Source: Ooceraea biroi (taxonomy: Eukaryota > Arthropoda > Insecta > Hymenoptera > Formicidae). From it: a stretch of 64,000 nt of DNA. The translations under genes and the position numbers were made by a program. The DNA is taken from the NCBI RefSeq assembly GCF_003672135.1, contig NC_039506.1, positions 7,192,001 through 7,256,000 of the forward strand, read 5' to 3'. The notes beneath the pieces are model-generated. The model was not told where the DNA came from and did not search any database. It saw only the letters and a list, made by a program, of their open reading frames with translations. This document shows positions 28,301-41,202 of the stretch, one piece after another (the stretch's first letter is position 1; every line of letters starts with the position of its first letter).

Positions 28301-31300
28301 TCAGTCCAGGTGATTGAATCTACCTCGACGAAAATCGTCCTGCGGCCGACCTCCACAACTTCCGCGGACACGAACGCTAATACTACTAAGTCCAGCGTGG
28401 TAAATTTGGAACCCAGCAGAACGCCTGATATCGATTACATCGAACCAATGTTCAGCGTTTCGACGCCGACTGATAGTCTCCCTACGACTTACTCGACGAG
28501 CTCGAGCACGACTGAGAAGAGCGTCGTTCATACCACAACTTCGATGTTCACGAAAATTTCAGGCATGTAAAAATTTATACATAAATGTGCGTGATATAGA
28601 CATTGTATTTCTTATGAAATAAAATATCGAGAAACTTTTTTAAAGAAAATTTGATTAATTGTATAGAGAACTATTATTAGAGAATATGTCTCCAAATAGA
28701 CAAACATAATAGCTTTCTCCACAATCAAATTTTCTTTTAAAAACATTTTTCGATATTATTTCACAAGAGATCCGTTGAGTGTAATGTAATTGATAATCAC
28801 AAATAATCGATAACGTATTTATAACAGGAACTACCGAACGTTATCGACCACGACCCGGAATTGTGTTAGATGATACTCTGGATTACACTGCAGCGCAAGG
28901 ATTACCAAGCCAGAGGCCTTACGCGCCTTCGAGACATCCATCTCACGGTGACGTGTTTGATGTAACCGTATCAGCAATTCAGGGGCCTGGAGGAAGTACT
29001 GGTAATTTTCTTTTGGTTGCTTAATTCCTTTTCCTTCATTACATATATCTTAGTCATTGAATATCACATTAATCTTCACGAAACATGCAGCCAAATTTAT
29101 CATTTCCTTTCCAAGCAAATGCGTGACTTTCTACTTTTATTCAGGGGAGAGCGTTAGGGTATCCTTGAACTCAGGTGGCGGTGACGTGATATTAACTTCC
29201 GCTGTCGGTGGACAAGGTTTTGTAAGCATCGATGGCAAAAGAACGTACCTAAATCTGTTCGACAACACGGATCGAACACCCGAACCCACGCATGTACAAC
29301 CCCAGCACATACAACCGACTAGGACTCAAGCACCGCCCATTATTGGTACCGGGTAAGTTCCATGACGCGGTTCTAAAATTGAAATTGATCTTTTCTCCAA
29401 TATATCATCCAGCAGAAATTATGTACATGATATGTTATACGTTATTTAGACAATTTAGTCATATTTAACGACTTTATTAACAGTTTTATTTTCCACGTTG
29501 TCTACAAAACAGTTCTACGCCAACGATAAGACAAATGGTTCGGTAAAACCACGATGGATAAAACATCGGACTAAAAATTCTGTTCTTTGTAGTCTCGCCA
29601 TTCCGCAACCGGATGCTCCCGTTGTCACGTCACGCCCAACTGGACCTAATCGGAGGCAGCCACCGTTGTATCGAAGACCAACGCAGCCACCTGTCAGAAT
29701 AGACACTTGCATCGTCGGCGACACGAGCACATGCGACGCGAGTCAACACGAAGCTTGTGCGACCGTACAAGGGGTATCAGCATGTCAATGCAAGCCCGGA
29801 TACGCGCGATTGCAGCATTCACTACCGTGCAAAAGTAAGCGAACGTGAACGAAAATCATGGAGAGATACATTGCACGAACCACGGTTTGCATATTCGATA
29901 TATTACTTTTTTAGAAATCGTTAGCATCGTCGTGTCGATCAGGGTGGACAAATTTTATGACAAGAAAGTCGTGTGGGATCGAGGATTGGCTGATAAGGAT
30001 TCAGAGTCTTATCAAACTCTCGCTTATGAAGCGAACAGAGCTGTAAGTATAAATTGAATGTGCCTGGAAGATCAATAAGATGATCGATATCTTTTAGATT
30101 ACATTTTTTATTTACTTCTTTCAATGACACATACTTAAAATTCGTTTTACTTGCATTTCAATACTTATTTCAATATGTTACATGCAATTTTAGTTACATT
30201 AATTTTTTTATTTTACTTTTTTACACAGGTTGAATCTGCTATGTCTATGACGCCATTTTCCGATGAGTATATGGGATCGCTGATAAATAACGTTTATCAA
30301 GGGGATGTGAGCCAAGGGCAAGGTGGAGTTTTTGTAAATGCAACTCTGAAGCTCACCTACGAGCCGAGAACGACCAGACCAAGTTTAGCTGGCGAGCTCC
30401 AAAGACATTTGCTAGGTGTTATTCACAGAAGAAATAACAATATCGGAAATAGTGCCTTATACGTGGACAGCCCACCTGGATCTATATCGAACTTGCAAGG
30501 TAATCAGTAAATTATAATTAATAAATTATAATCAGTAACAGTAATTACTGCGACTTTGAATCATAAATTAAAATCTCGATTAAAATCTACGCAAACATAT
30601 CATTCTCAATTTAAGAATTGTTAAAGTTTGTAATTCAAATGACAATTAAGTATAAAAATGTTCGAATTTTTAGATCTAGATGAATGCGCTTCGTCGGAAT
30701 TGAACGACTGTCATTCCTCCGCCAGTTGTACCAACACGTTCGGCGGTTTCACTTGCGCCTGCAATCCAGGATTGAAGGATCCTCACAAGGATGATCCCAA
30801 TGAAACCGGTAGGATGTGCTTGGCATGTCCTTCAAGTCATTGCAACAATCGTGGCACATGCTCTTATCAAGGAGACCAGATGCAGTGCGCGTAAGTCCAC
30901 GCAATTATGCAAACCTGTGCTAAATAAATTTATAGACTTTTACGTAAACTTTTCTAATCTTCAGGTGCACCGGCAATTATTATGGGGCGCAATGCGAACT
31001 CGACGGAGAAGTCTTGGGCGTCGCCATAGGCGCGTCTGTGGCTGCCTTAATAATCATAGTGCTGACGCTAGTCTGTCTCGTCATGTGGAGGTAATTATAT
31101 CTACGAATTGAGGAAAATGAAATTTTACTTAAATCTAATTATTTCTTTTTCAGTCGACGGTGGTCTCGCGAACAGAAATCTGTAGGTTCTCCGGTGTACG
31201 GTTACATCCAAGGTGGGATGCCCGGTACCCTCCCAGGTAAAATCAATTACCCATTAATTAAATCTGATCTTCCTCCTAGAATAACACGGCTCTGAAGTCA

Positions 31301-32514
31301 CGAATAATTTATAGGAAATTTAGCAAGGGTCGGTTCCGTGGGTACTTTAGCATCCGTAAAGCAAGGACCGCCAACCAACTTGCCACCCTACATGTGGGCC
31401 CACTTCGGGGAGCACATGGCCACAGCAAACGTTTACGCGGTATGTGTCAACCTTACTAATTAATCCCATAATCGATATCTCTGATTGAGTCGTTTAAACT
31501 TATCATATCGACGATAATAAATGAATTAATGAAAATTATTTCTTATGGAAAGACCGAACCGATGGGTCCGACACGGCCGAGTTCGGCGATGTTCGGTTAT
31601 CCACCCATGAGCGTCCATGGAACGTTACCTCCGGTCCCATTACCGCGGTTGCAGGCCCCTCCACGGTCACGTCAGAGACCCCAACCAGATCCAGATAGCT
31701 CGGATTCCGAACCGCAGGATAAGGACAGAGCCGACCTAATTCCTCAGAGCAGTGGTTTTCATGTGCCGAGGCCGAAGTCGAGGTCCTCATTAGCGGTAAT
31801 TATCCATTAAGCTGTCGAGCGTATTATACATCGGTAGTTTAACGATAACGAGAATGGATGAATTATGAAAAATAAGAAGAGCAGACGAATAGATGACTAG
31901 ATGAGTGAAAATAAAACGCGAAGAAGTATTTATTCCAGTGAGATCTTAAATCTTGAAAATGTTGCGAGCTGATTCGGAAATTTATCTTGGTAAGATAAAA
32001 TCGATACCAATTATTGAACTGAACGCTGTAATTACATGAAACAGAAAGAAATTTATCTTGAAAGTAAATGATTAGTTTCTAGCCTTTTCCGATATATTTA
32101 ATTCTCTATTACTAAATGTGATAAGATGGAAACAAAGAGAAAGATAGAAAAAAATTTAATAATTAAGCCAGTTCCAGATGAAAATCAGAAACTAATACTT
32201 TCATGAGGGAATTCTTGTTAATCTCATTTAAATGAACAAATTTCTCGGACAGAGTTGTCGTTCTTATTCTCCCTCTATGTTTTTAACATTATTTGAGCCG
32301 CTCAATTTTGACATTTATTTAGCTCGTTCGTATTATTATCTGATCGTTCTAATTACAAAAGCCGATTCAATTAAATCACGTATTGACAAGTTAATTGATA
32401 TTTCAGAACCAGAGCGGGATTTACAACGACGTGGAGTACGACCAGGGTGATGTCCATCATTTATCGAAGAATAACATCCCACTGTCTACCTACAGACCGT
32501 ACTATAGAACGTGA
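16353..32514 (+). CDS. Type I membrane mucin-like protein with EGF, SEA and calcium-binding EGF domains
   Basis: Sixteen exons join in frame to 1246 residues: 16353-16416, 26127-26436, 26724-27053, 27277-27521, 27696-28562, 28828-29001, 29145-29352, 29593-29834, 29915-30042, 30229-30499, 30674-30890, 30965-31090, 31154-31236, 31315-31439, 31553-31795, 32407-32514. A signal peptide comes first (hydrophobic VLVALMILAASGTLA). A proline-rich part follows (about 230-330, PGMNPPPPP), then a Ser/Thr/Lys-rich mucin-like exon (317-605). EGF-like Cys are at 772, 780, 788, 797, 799 and 812. The SEA domain is about 814-930. A calcium-binding EGF (DLDEC at 947-951) and a further EGF (Cys 998-1029) follow. 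The membrane helix is about 1036-1060 and the tail 1061-1246, with tyrosine motifs IYNDVEY near 1216-1222. Exons 1-2 are separated by a 9.7-kb intron. The intron after 28562 must use a GC donor to stay in frame. The architecture resembles proteins that annotation pipelines label '63 kDa sperm flagellar membrane protein-like'. I am sure of the domains, not of the function. Confidence 0.9.
16417..26126 (+). other. Large first intron of the SEA/EGF gene
   Basis: The intron opens with GTAAGT at 16417 and closes at TTATTTGCAG (26126). An alternative in-frame acceptor (CTGCCTTCCAG) ends at 26072. It mixes AT-rich stretches with GC-rich islands (about 17400-17600, 18300-19200, 20600-21050, 22400-22650, 24450-24900) that could be regulatory or alternative first exons. 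None has a recognisable protein domain, and I saw no other gene nested in it. Confidence 0.7.
28563..28827 (+). other. GC-AG intron of the SEA/EGF gene
   Basis: The exon before this intron runs open to ATT TCA GGC ATG TAA. The next exon (acceptor TATAACAG, 28827) is open over its whole length only when two of its bases complete a split codon. The obvious GT at 28567 gives the wrong phase and leads quickly to a stop. The GC at 28563 in TCAG/GCATGT restores the frame exactly (Gly split G/GA). That site matches the extended GC-donor consensus AG/GCAAGT with one mismatch. The reading frame supports the splice; it has not been seen in a transcript. Confidence 0.75.
28608..28770. repeat. Long inverted repeat inside the GC-AG intron
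   Basis: The arm at about 28608-28656 (containing TGAAATAAAATATCGAG and AAAGAAAATTTGATT) is matched in reverse complement by 28723-28770 (AATCAAATTTTCTTT and CGATATTATTTCA). Weaker pairing continues inward through CTATTATTAG and CATAATAGC. The whole element would fold into a single imperfect hairpin of about 160 bases. It could be a foldback transposon remnant, a precursor-like hairpin, or a structure that brings the unusual donor and acceptor together. No clear target duplication was found. Confidence 0.75.
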
Positions 32515-32601
32515 AATCCGCAACGCGGCAGCGCAGCACATTTCTATGTGAAGGGAACGGTGCTAAATAACACATTGCGATATTTATCGCACAAAGTGCT
32601 C

Positions 32602-32607
32602 AATAAA
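32602..32607 (+). terminator. Polyadenylation signal AATAAA of the SEA/EGF gene
   Basis: AATAAA lies 88 bases after the stop codon (32512-32514). A GT-rich downstream element (GTGTGTGGTGGTGGTG) follows about 17 to 35 bases later, the classic arrangement for cleavage and polyadenylation. This places the transcript end near 32620. Confidence 0.8.
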
Positions 32608-32625
32608 TAGTGCATTAAGACACGT

Positions 32626-35600
32626 GTGTGGTGGTGGTGTTGGCGCGAGGTAATCCCACGATAGAAGCTGCGATCTTCTCGTAATATACGGAAGATTTGC
32701 AGAAAGCAAATCTAATCGCGCGAGTCGCGCCTGTTAAGCAGATTAAATCCTGCTCACTACGAAGTCCGTGTTCTTGTAGTCACGCGATCGTATTTGTTTT
32801 ACGATAGATCGATCGAACCCCGGTATATCATACGTATATTTATTACTCAAGACGATTCTGTAAAATCCAAAAGGTTGTTATGTAAAAAGGTTGGTAAGTA
32901 GTTTCGTTAAGAGAAGCGTCACGCAATTGCGTACACTTTTAAGTATCTCTCTAATTAACATTGATTATTACTGCTAGCTCAATACTCAGAGTAAGAATTT
33001 TTAAACATGACTGCGTTTCTTTTTTTATATGTTATGACTGTTAAAACTAATGAATACTTTGTTATGACAAGTTAGACAATTTAGTAGAGAATTATTTGAT
33101 TTTTCATCAAGTTTAACTTTAGGAAACGAGATTTCAGTGAAACGTTTAATTATAAGTATCTATACGATTAATTTATTAAAGCCCTCTGAAAATGACGTAA
33201 TATCCAAGAAGGCAATAATTCTCTAATGTATCATGAGATGTTAATAGTTTAATTGTCTGCGCAATTTCTTCGTAATTAGATATTATAATCGTATATTTCT
33301 TAGATCGAATATAATGCAAAATTAAAATTTGTTCTAGTTTTTATTTTAGTTTTCTGGCTAATCAACATATCAACCAGTGTGCATCAGGAGATTAATTAAA
33401 AATGTAGGAAACTGCGAAATTGGAAAATACTAATGTGATTTTAAGAGTTCAATTATACAATATACAATTCATATTCACAGACACTTTTCCAACTGTCCAC
33501 GTAGTTATTTATGAGAAATATGATGAAAGCAGTTAAAACACTAAATCTAAATTAAACATTGTTACACTTTACAGAAAGGAGAGTGGCGATATGTGCGTCA
33601 ATCAGATTACACGCCACGACGGAACAAATAAATAATATAATGTCCAGTAGATATTGTTACTTGCTTTTCAGTAGCGCGTGGCAGTTCTAGTTTATTAATT
33701 TCGTTTCAGCGACGAAGTTACGTCGCATGTGTCAGGTGTCATCGATCCGCGTGACACATACGCAGCCGCGAGAGAGTGTCGGCGAAGAATAAAATATTTA
33801 ATCGGGCAAACTGCCAACGAATGAACACTAGGTACGTGTATACTCGCATAAGTAGGAAGGGTGAACAACCTCGATCGATTTCCGCCGAGGAAGCTGTAGT
33901 TGACTGCTCAACGTTTCAAGCATTTTATCTGCCAACTATCGAGCTTGCGACGGTTGCAAAACTTGTACAAAATTTTTGCAGGATAAAATTTCGCGCGTGT
34001 TTCTAGGAGTGGCAAAAATTTCACAGCGGGTTGGAAAATTTGTTCGTGTATGCGCACCACGTTTTTACGCAACTTTTATCCATATTTTCCGCTTAGTTTC
34101 AGCGGTATTGGAAAACAAGTTAATTAAAATAGCTTCTACTCGCGGAAATATTTATGCGTGTTTACTTGACGCTAGCAATTAGCGAACACATGTACAATTA
34201 AAATTTTTCAATTAGAAGATATAGAGGGGATTTTCAAGAGAACTTGGAACTCTTGCGCGCTTTTCTGGTACTTTTGTCCGGCGTGCTTTCTAACGATGGT
34301 TTCTTAATGGTGCAATTTTTCTAGTTTCTAAAGTAGGCAGCAGGGAAATCTCGCATGAATCACCGTCCGACGCTACAATGCACTTCGCTTTCCCTATCTG
34401 CATTCGCCCAGCATTTTTCCAGATTTAGAAGTCTCGCATATGCGCCCCCATAGAATCATAAAGCACAGTAACAAACATTAAAATTAAACATAAAACTTTA
34501 ACGTTTTATAAATTATACAATATTCACGCTCAACAAATTTTCAAAGAATACTGAAAGAACGACTGCTTACATTTCATGGCAATTTACGGTACTAAAGTTT
34601 CGTCTTTGTGCTTAATTCCACTTTTTTGTTGTTCTTAACTCATATAATTCCTATTAGGAAATACGAAACTTTAGTACCGTAAACTCAGTATATTTGCGTT
34701 GCATGTAGCAAAAAACTTATTTTGAGCTTCCTGCTAAGATTAATTAGAAAAAACGACAGATACTTTTGGAAAAAGGACTACGAAAAATTCGTAACTCTTT
34801 GTAAAGCATGCACAGTGAGTGAAATATATTCGTTTGTATTTCACTGCGAGCGCGTGCATTCAGTCGTGCGTTTGCACGACACTGTATAAACGAGAACTGC
34901 ACGTGTGTTTTGTAAAAAGAGAGAATCACAACATTGCTCGCGTTTTTCCGTTTCACTATTCGCTTTGCATTTTACAGAATTGTTTATTTTCCTCATGCGC
35001 TTCAATTAATTCGAGCGAACGATGATAAGCGTCAATGATTTTGCAGCCCGTTCGTAAGCGCGAAACGTTTCGTCCCGATTCGATCTCGTTTGAAGTATTC
35101 CAATTTGATTATCACCCCGAGGGCGCGTTGCATGAGAACGAGAACCTCCAGGGTATCCAAAGTTCCGTTATTTATTCCGTCATTTATTTATTTATTTCCG
35201 CGCATCATTTCCGCGTGTGCATTCGTGCGATTGATTTACCTCCGCTTTCTATAATCGCGATGATGTCGTTCAGCCGCAATTTGAACGTGACATCCGCGAC
35301 ATGACCGTTTTCACCGACGTGCTTTTCGCGCTGTATGTCGAGCACGCTTGACGTTTCCAATGGGGTGATACGCCCCCGGGATAAATTACAAGTTTTATGG
35401 AAATAAACACCGCGCGTCTGGACTGGAGGTATTGAATTTCTCTATACGGCGCCCATGCGTCGTTTTATCGTCGACAGCAGACGTTAGTAACAGCTGAAAT
35501 CACGCGATAATGACGTAAATCGACTGGCAACAAATATTTTCACGTTTCACTCGTGTTCTTTCCCCATCCGGAGAGTGGGCGTAATTAATAATGATGATAC

Positions 35601-38600
35601 CTACGTACGAACATCACGTATATCATCCATTACCGCATATGCATCATCAAAGACATCGAGATATATAGATACGTACTTGTGTAAATGTTAAATAAATCAA
35701 TTATAATAATGAAACACGAGCAAGCTTGGTGAACGCTCGTGATGGGAGCAGCAGTCGCTGAGTCTTTAAAGTGCTCTTAAAGGACGAGGGAGAGATGAGG
35801 TCGCATGGCGAGTTTTATGCAGTTTTTATCGAAGTTTCCGGAGTTATATCTCTCGGGCAGTAAAATAGATTTTCGCTGTCGTTACAAACTGTAACTCGAT
35901 TAAAGCGCGGACCGGCCGTGCCAAGGAAATCGCTCGGCCGCCGCGTCCTCTATTAACCTTATTGACGACGGACTGGGCGACGACCTTGCCTTATAATTCC
36001 GTAACCCTGTATTGCAACTCGATTCGTGCCAGTTGCTCCTTCGACGCGGAATTAGCCGTGGCTTTGGCACGGTTTTCAGTGTCTATTCAAGCTTGCCAAA
36101 ACCGGAAAGCAATCTCGCTGGTGTGACAAGCATCCTTGCAGAATGCAAGGATCGCCTACACATAAAAAGATGAGCCTCCTGAGATAGCGAGGTCAATATT
36201 CAAACTCGAATAATCCGTGTGCTTTGAATCTCCTGCAAATTACCGCGACCAGATCTTGAGGAGATTGCGGAAAGCAATGCGAAATAAATGACAACGATAA
36301 CATATTAATAATTCACGTAAAATATATTTTGTATTATCGAAGATTGGATTTATAAAAACGATATTGATTTCATTTCTTGTCTTCAATCTTGTGATTAATC
36401 TTTGCGGATCAAAGTTGACTCGTGCGGATTATATAATGCAATAATTTTGCTACATCATGATCCATTATGGATGTGTCGCATTAATTGATTTGAATCGAAG
36501 TTCTGTCTCATTAGTTTAACGTCACTCCTCGTATTAATTGGAGCAGTTAATGCATATAAGGGGATCGCGGAATTAGCGCAGGCAATTCGAACAATGGCGG
36601 TCGGCACTGACGCCGTGTGTCAAGGAAATCCTCTCGGATTTTAACCTCCGCCTCTCTAATGTCAGAGCCGGCTCTAAGCCTCGCAACTTTCTGGGGAACC
36701 TTGTTCCCGTTCGTCGCCAGCGATTAAATGGAACGTGATTTTTGAGAGCGCGGAGCGACGCACGCGCACGATATAAGTCTAAAAACGCACAATGGACACA
36801 CGTAAATCAGGTCGATTAACTCGAAAAGTTGAAACGCTTTTGATTTGGAGCTAGTCCAGTTTCGGAACAATTTGCGCTTATTTTCTGGTGTATAAATCCT
36901 GATAATAATTATATGACAGTTTAGTGAGAGGGCCAAATATAGCAAACAGCTTCGCAAATGTATTCCATACAAGTTTACACGAGCTTTTGTAAAAATTCTT
37001 ACGAGTAGTAACAGTTGAACACGTTCATGAAAGGCATGTATCTGCTCTGAATTTCTTATTTTGTTTCTCGATTACGTCATGCATACATAAATTTTCCGCG
37101 CAGGTATTTCGTTACTACTTTGTATGTATGCCGATGCGTGAATCATGCGACATTGAACACGCATACGTTCTCAGCTGCGATATATCGGGGGAAGCTCCAT
37201 CGCTCGTGTTACCGATAATTCGGTGAGGGGCGTGTGATCGATTTTATTTATAGCATACATCGTTCACATGCCATACTCTTACGAGTAACGTAATATGTTA
37301 ATATGTTTATCGAAACCGAATTAAAAAAAATCCAAGAAAAATATCGTAATTACAATGCATTTCAAAATAATTACAAAAATCAGCACATTATCTGATTTAC
37401 GAACAACAAATTCTTACTTGTGCCGTGTAATATTTTTTCTGTGCATATTTACGCGAGTGCTTTGTGCTGCGATCGCAGCGCACCGATAGTAATTAATTAA
37501 TTAAGTTATATGGCGCCCGTTAGGTAGTTAATAATTCCATGTCGCCTGATATGCAGACCTGCATCGATGCACCACCTGTGGCCCCTCGCGTGCACGCGAT
37601 ATCCTGATATTAGCTTTAAAGATCCCCAGAGCATCGGACGAAATACGTTTCGTCTCTCTGAAACACGCCTCGTCGGAGTTAAATCGAACTCGACCAGTCC
37701 AGCCTTCCAGCAACGGGAATTCCTAACCCGAGTTGTAATCCGGAAAATTGGATTTGCAAGTTTCATGGCGAACGTTCGCATGAACGAAGATCCGAACTGC
37801 ATTCGTGGAACGTTAGGCGTAGGTCCAGGTCAAATTGAAATATAGCGATCACTTTCATCTCATAGATTACCTTGAGAAGAGAGTCCTTTCTCGAATTAAA
37901 GTTAACTTGAAGTTTACATCCACGCGTTAAGAAATTTACGTTTATGTATACTTTAGCTCTGTTTATCTTGCAAGAAAAGACGAATTTCACGAATATTTTT
38001 GAGAACGTATTTCAGCTAAAGACTGCCCTGTTTTGTTATCCGATGTTTGTAGGAAGTAATTAAAGAAACGGCACACAAGATGAATTGTGCATTACGCAAC
38101 GAGCAGACGTCGCCCATCATTATCCCGCCTCGTGATTGATTTGCGGAATTCCCTAAATGCGCACCTGCGGAGCGTTATGCCACTGACTCACTGTGAATTA
38201 TCGATTTTACCTACATAAATCAAACGATGACATTGCGTAATGAACTGATAATTCACTCGTCAATACTCAAAATGTATTTGTCAAACCGCTCGCGATTCGA
38301 ATTGCGCCATCCGTTCCTCGCAAGATTTATGAATCGAATTTGTGCGCGCAAGAACTCCAGCCGCACTCGCGCTTACTCGAGAGTTGTTGAACGCACGAAC
38401 TATCCTTGAGCTAGCCGCCAATCTACGTGCAAATCTTTCTGCCTTTTTGCCGTATAAATCAGCGAGCACAAATCCGAATGTAAAACTTGTTTGTCGAGTC
38501 TGCGAGTTCGACAAAGAAACACCGGTGAAACCCTCGCTCTGTCATTATCTTACGACAACCGCGATTACGGTGAGCTCCATCATAAAAATCTGGCTAGCAC

Positions 38601-41200
38601 ATCGAGGTTGTAATCGGTCACGTTACATTTTTCATGCTCGCTGAGACCGTAGAAACCGCTTGCGTTGTGGCTGCTAATTTTGTTCATTGAAAGTTGGCGA
38701 ACAAAGTCGCTGGCATTATATTTGCTGTCGGAAGACAAGAGTGAAAGAGTGAAAAATGAGCCAAAATGAGCTTACGCAGAACATATATTATAGCGACAAT
38801 GTTCCCCGGAAGTAGAACTAATCGTTGCGCGTGGAGAAGTGCTATTAAAGTTTTCGACGGCGCGCAATAATCCTAAAAGGGAAGTTTTAATAGCATCATC
38901 ATGATAATATCTGGAAGGCCAAGGTCGATCGTAAATTTTTACATTACATTATGTCCGCGCCATGCTCCTCGATCGCAACCCACGATCATAAAAATTTCGA
39001 CAGATATGATAATACAATAAACATAATATTACTTATTATAAAATAAATATTAGTATTAAACAAAGCGGAATTAATTATCACAACTATAATAATGATTATC
39101 TTAACTTATCGTTATATTAATAAACATTATAACTATAACGTTATTCTATTAAGTAAATAAGAATGAATCGCATGAAAAATAATAGACAAATTTTTATATC
39201 AGTGCTTATTACAATCAAAGGATTTAAGCAGGCAAATGGAGTTTTTGTAACCAAGAAGCCATTTCTGCGCTATAATAAATGCACACGTCGGATTTTCGTT
39301 ATTCTATCACAAAGACGTGTGATAAGGCATGTGTACAGAACAGCGCGAGGAAAAGTGCATTCCCTCGTGCCGTCACATGTAAATGTTGGCCGACGCGATT
39401 TACGCAAAAAATAAAATCATAATGGCCTTGCATATCGCCATCGCGTAGAACGCACTCGACGAGCGGAGTTCCGCGGGACCGAAAAATTCAAGAAAATCTC
39501 TCTTTCCATAAATCTATATGAGTTTCTGTTTTATAGGTAGCTGCTGAGTGCCTCGTAGAATAAAAATTTCGGTTGCGTTACTCATTATTAATAAGATTTA
39601 TTAGTTTACGATATTATTCTTTTGCTCGCACTTGTCGACATTTAGAGCACGTTGTTTTTAAAGTTTATTCACGCGCAAAATGACGTATTTTCGATAACAA
39701 GCAATTTTTTCTTGAAGCTGTATTTAACGGTTAAGATTCATGTAATTATTCCTGCGCAAGTGATTTCGGACTCAAAAACAGCAATGAGAACGGTCATCGT
39801 CATCGCTCATGGTTTCCGGCGCTAAACGTGCCAATTTTCGAAGACGGAGCTTGTAATGAGGAGGCAAGCATAACGGTGTACGTCACGCCAACAACTTTTG
39901 TATTTTTTCTTCTGGGTATCCGCACATGTGTACGTGTCTACTCGTAGGTAATTATTGTTCGCAGAAAAATACCGTATAATATACGAGCCTGAATCTCTCT
40001 CTGTCTCTTTGACGAACAGTAAAATTATGTTCAGAGATAACAAATAACGACTCTCATCTCAGTTCATGTTTCCTTCATTTAAATAAGCAACATATGCTTC
40101 CTCCAAGACAAATGTTTGCAACATCGATCATATCCTGCGGCAATGTATTCTCATTAAAAAATGTTACATAGAGAAAGAGGGAGAGAAAAAAAGAAAGAAA
40201 GATATATAAGTACAAATATGAAGTGCTATTATTCTTCACATATACATTTGTGCTAACGAGAACAATCTGTTTTCTTATTTCTTTTAGTTAAATTTATGTC
40301 TGACTTTAATGAAATTTATGTCACGAATTAGATGTACATTTATGCAGTAATAAGATCGGTTATCGTATTAAATTTTAATAAGACTAAATTATTCAGATGC
40401 TCCACATCAGCGTAAGCATTTTTCGTTATGATTCCTGTAGTCGGACATAATCATTGTTGGGCACATTCAAAGGCAGCTGTTCCGGAAAATCCGATGAAGA
40501 ACAATAGGTACTATGCTGTGCATTCATGACATTATCATCCTGCCTGTGGATTTCCGCCTTTTACTAGAGTCCCACTGTGCCTCGCGACAGATCGGTATGC
40601 GCGAATACGTAATCCATTGCAGCCAATGATGTCATCTTCTCGAATCACCTTCGGCAAGACACAGAAAAATCACGACTTCAATAGCTGCGACGTGCCGCTC
40701 CGTCACTTGCAATATCTCCTTTAATTAAAGATCAATCGCAAATTCGATAGAGAAAAGTTGTAAGAGTCAAATATTACAAAAGTTTAAAAAGAGCTATTTT
40801 TGAGACAATATTTCTCGAAAATATTACGAGGAATATTCCATTATGCATCACACGCATTATGCATCTTTTACATCAAAAGCGCCTCGAGGTAGCTCTGCGT
40901 CAATTAAAATAAATTAGGTAGCTCTTCCGCTCTCTGGCTAAACTCTGTACAAGCTTGCTTAAGAAAACCCTTGATACATATGCATTTATACATATGCATG
41001 TTAATTATATCGTTAATTCATTACCCTCACAAGTGTCGATAAACAAGAGGACGTGCCGTCAAGAGTAAGGCGCTTCGCAAACATCGCATTTCGCCAGATG
41101 TTTTCGGTCGTGCATCATTCGTGCGATCATCAGGTTTTTTACCTCAACGTTACTTTCCCCTTCCTCTCTTTCATCCTAGTGTGAAGTTCTCGCGCATTTC
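32626..41200. other. Intergenic, no supported gene
   Basis: Open frames reach only about 100 codons, overlap on both strands and show no recognisable domain or splice structure. Composition alternates between AT-rich and CpG-richer patches. The only structured element noticed is a perfect inverted repeat at 34583-34683. Regulatory elements are likely in so large a space but cannot be named from sequence alone. Confidence 0.6.
34583..34683. repeat. Perfect 21-bp inverted repeat with 59-bp spacer
   Basis: TTTACGGTACTAAAGTTTCG plus T at 34583-34603 is repeated exactly in reverse complement at 34663-34683. The 101-base unit would form a stable stem-loop and has the shape of a solo foldback or MITE-like element. 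No convincing target-site duplication is visible at the edges. Confidence 0.85.
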
Positions 41201-41202
41201 GC

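Noticed and set aside
28101..28531. Antisense and shifted frames in the Ser/Thr-rich mucin exon
   Set aside because: The repetitive composition keeps several frames open. The frame used connects in phase to flanking exons with clear domains; the others do not.
28567..28572. GTAAAA at 28567 as the donor of the intron after the mucin exon
   Set aside because: It leaves phase 2, whereas the next exon is open only in phase 1; using it gives a stop within about 15 codons of the junction.
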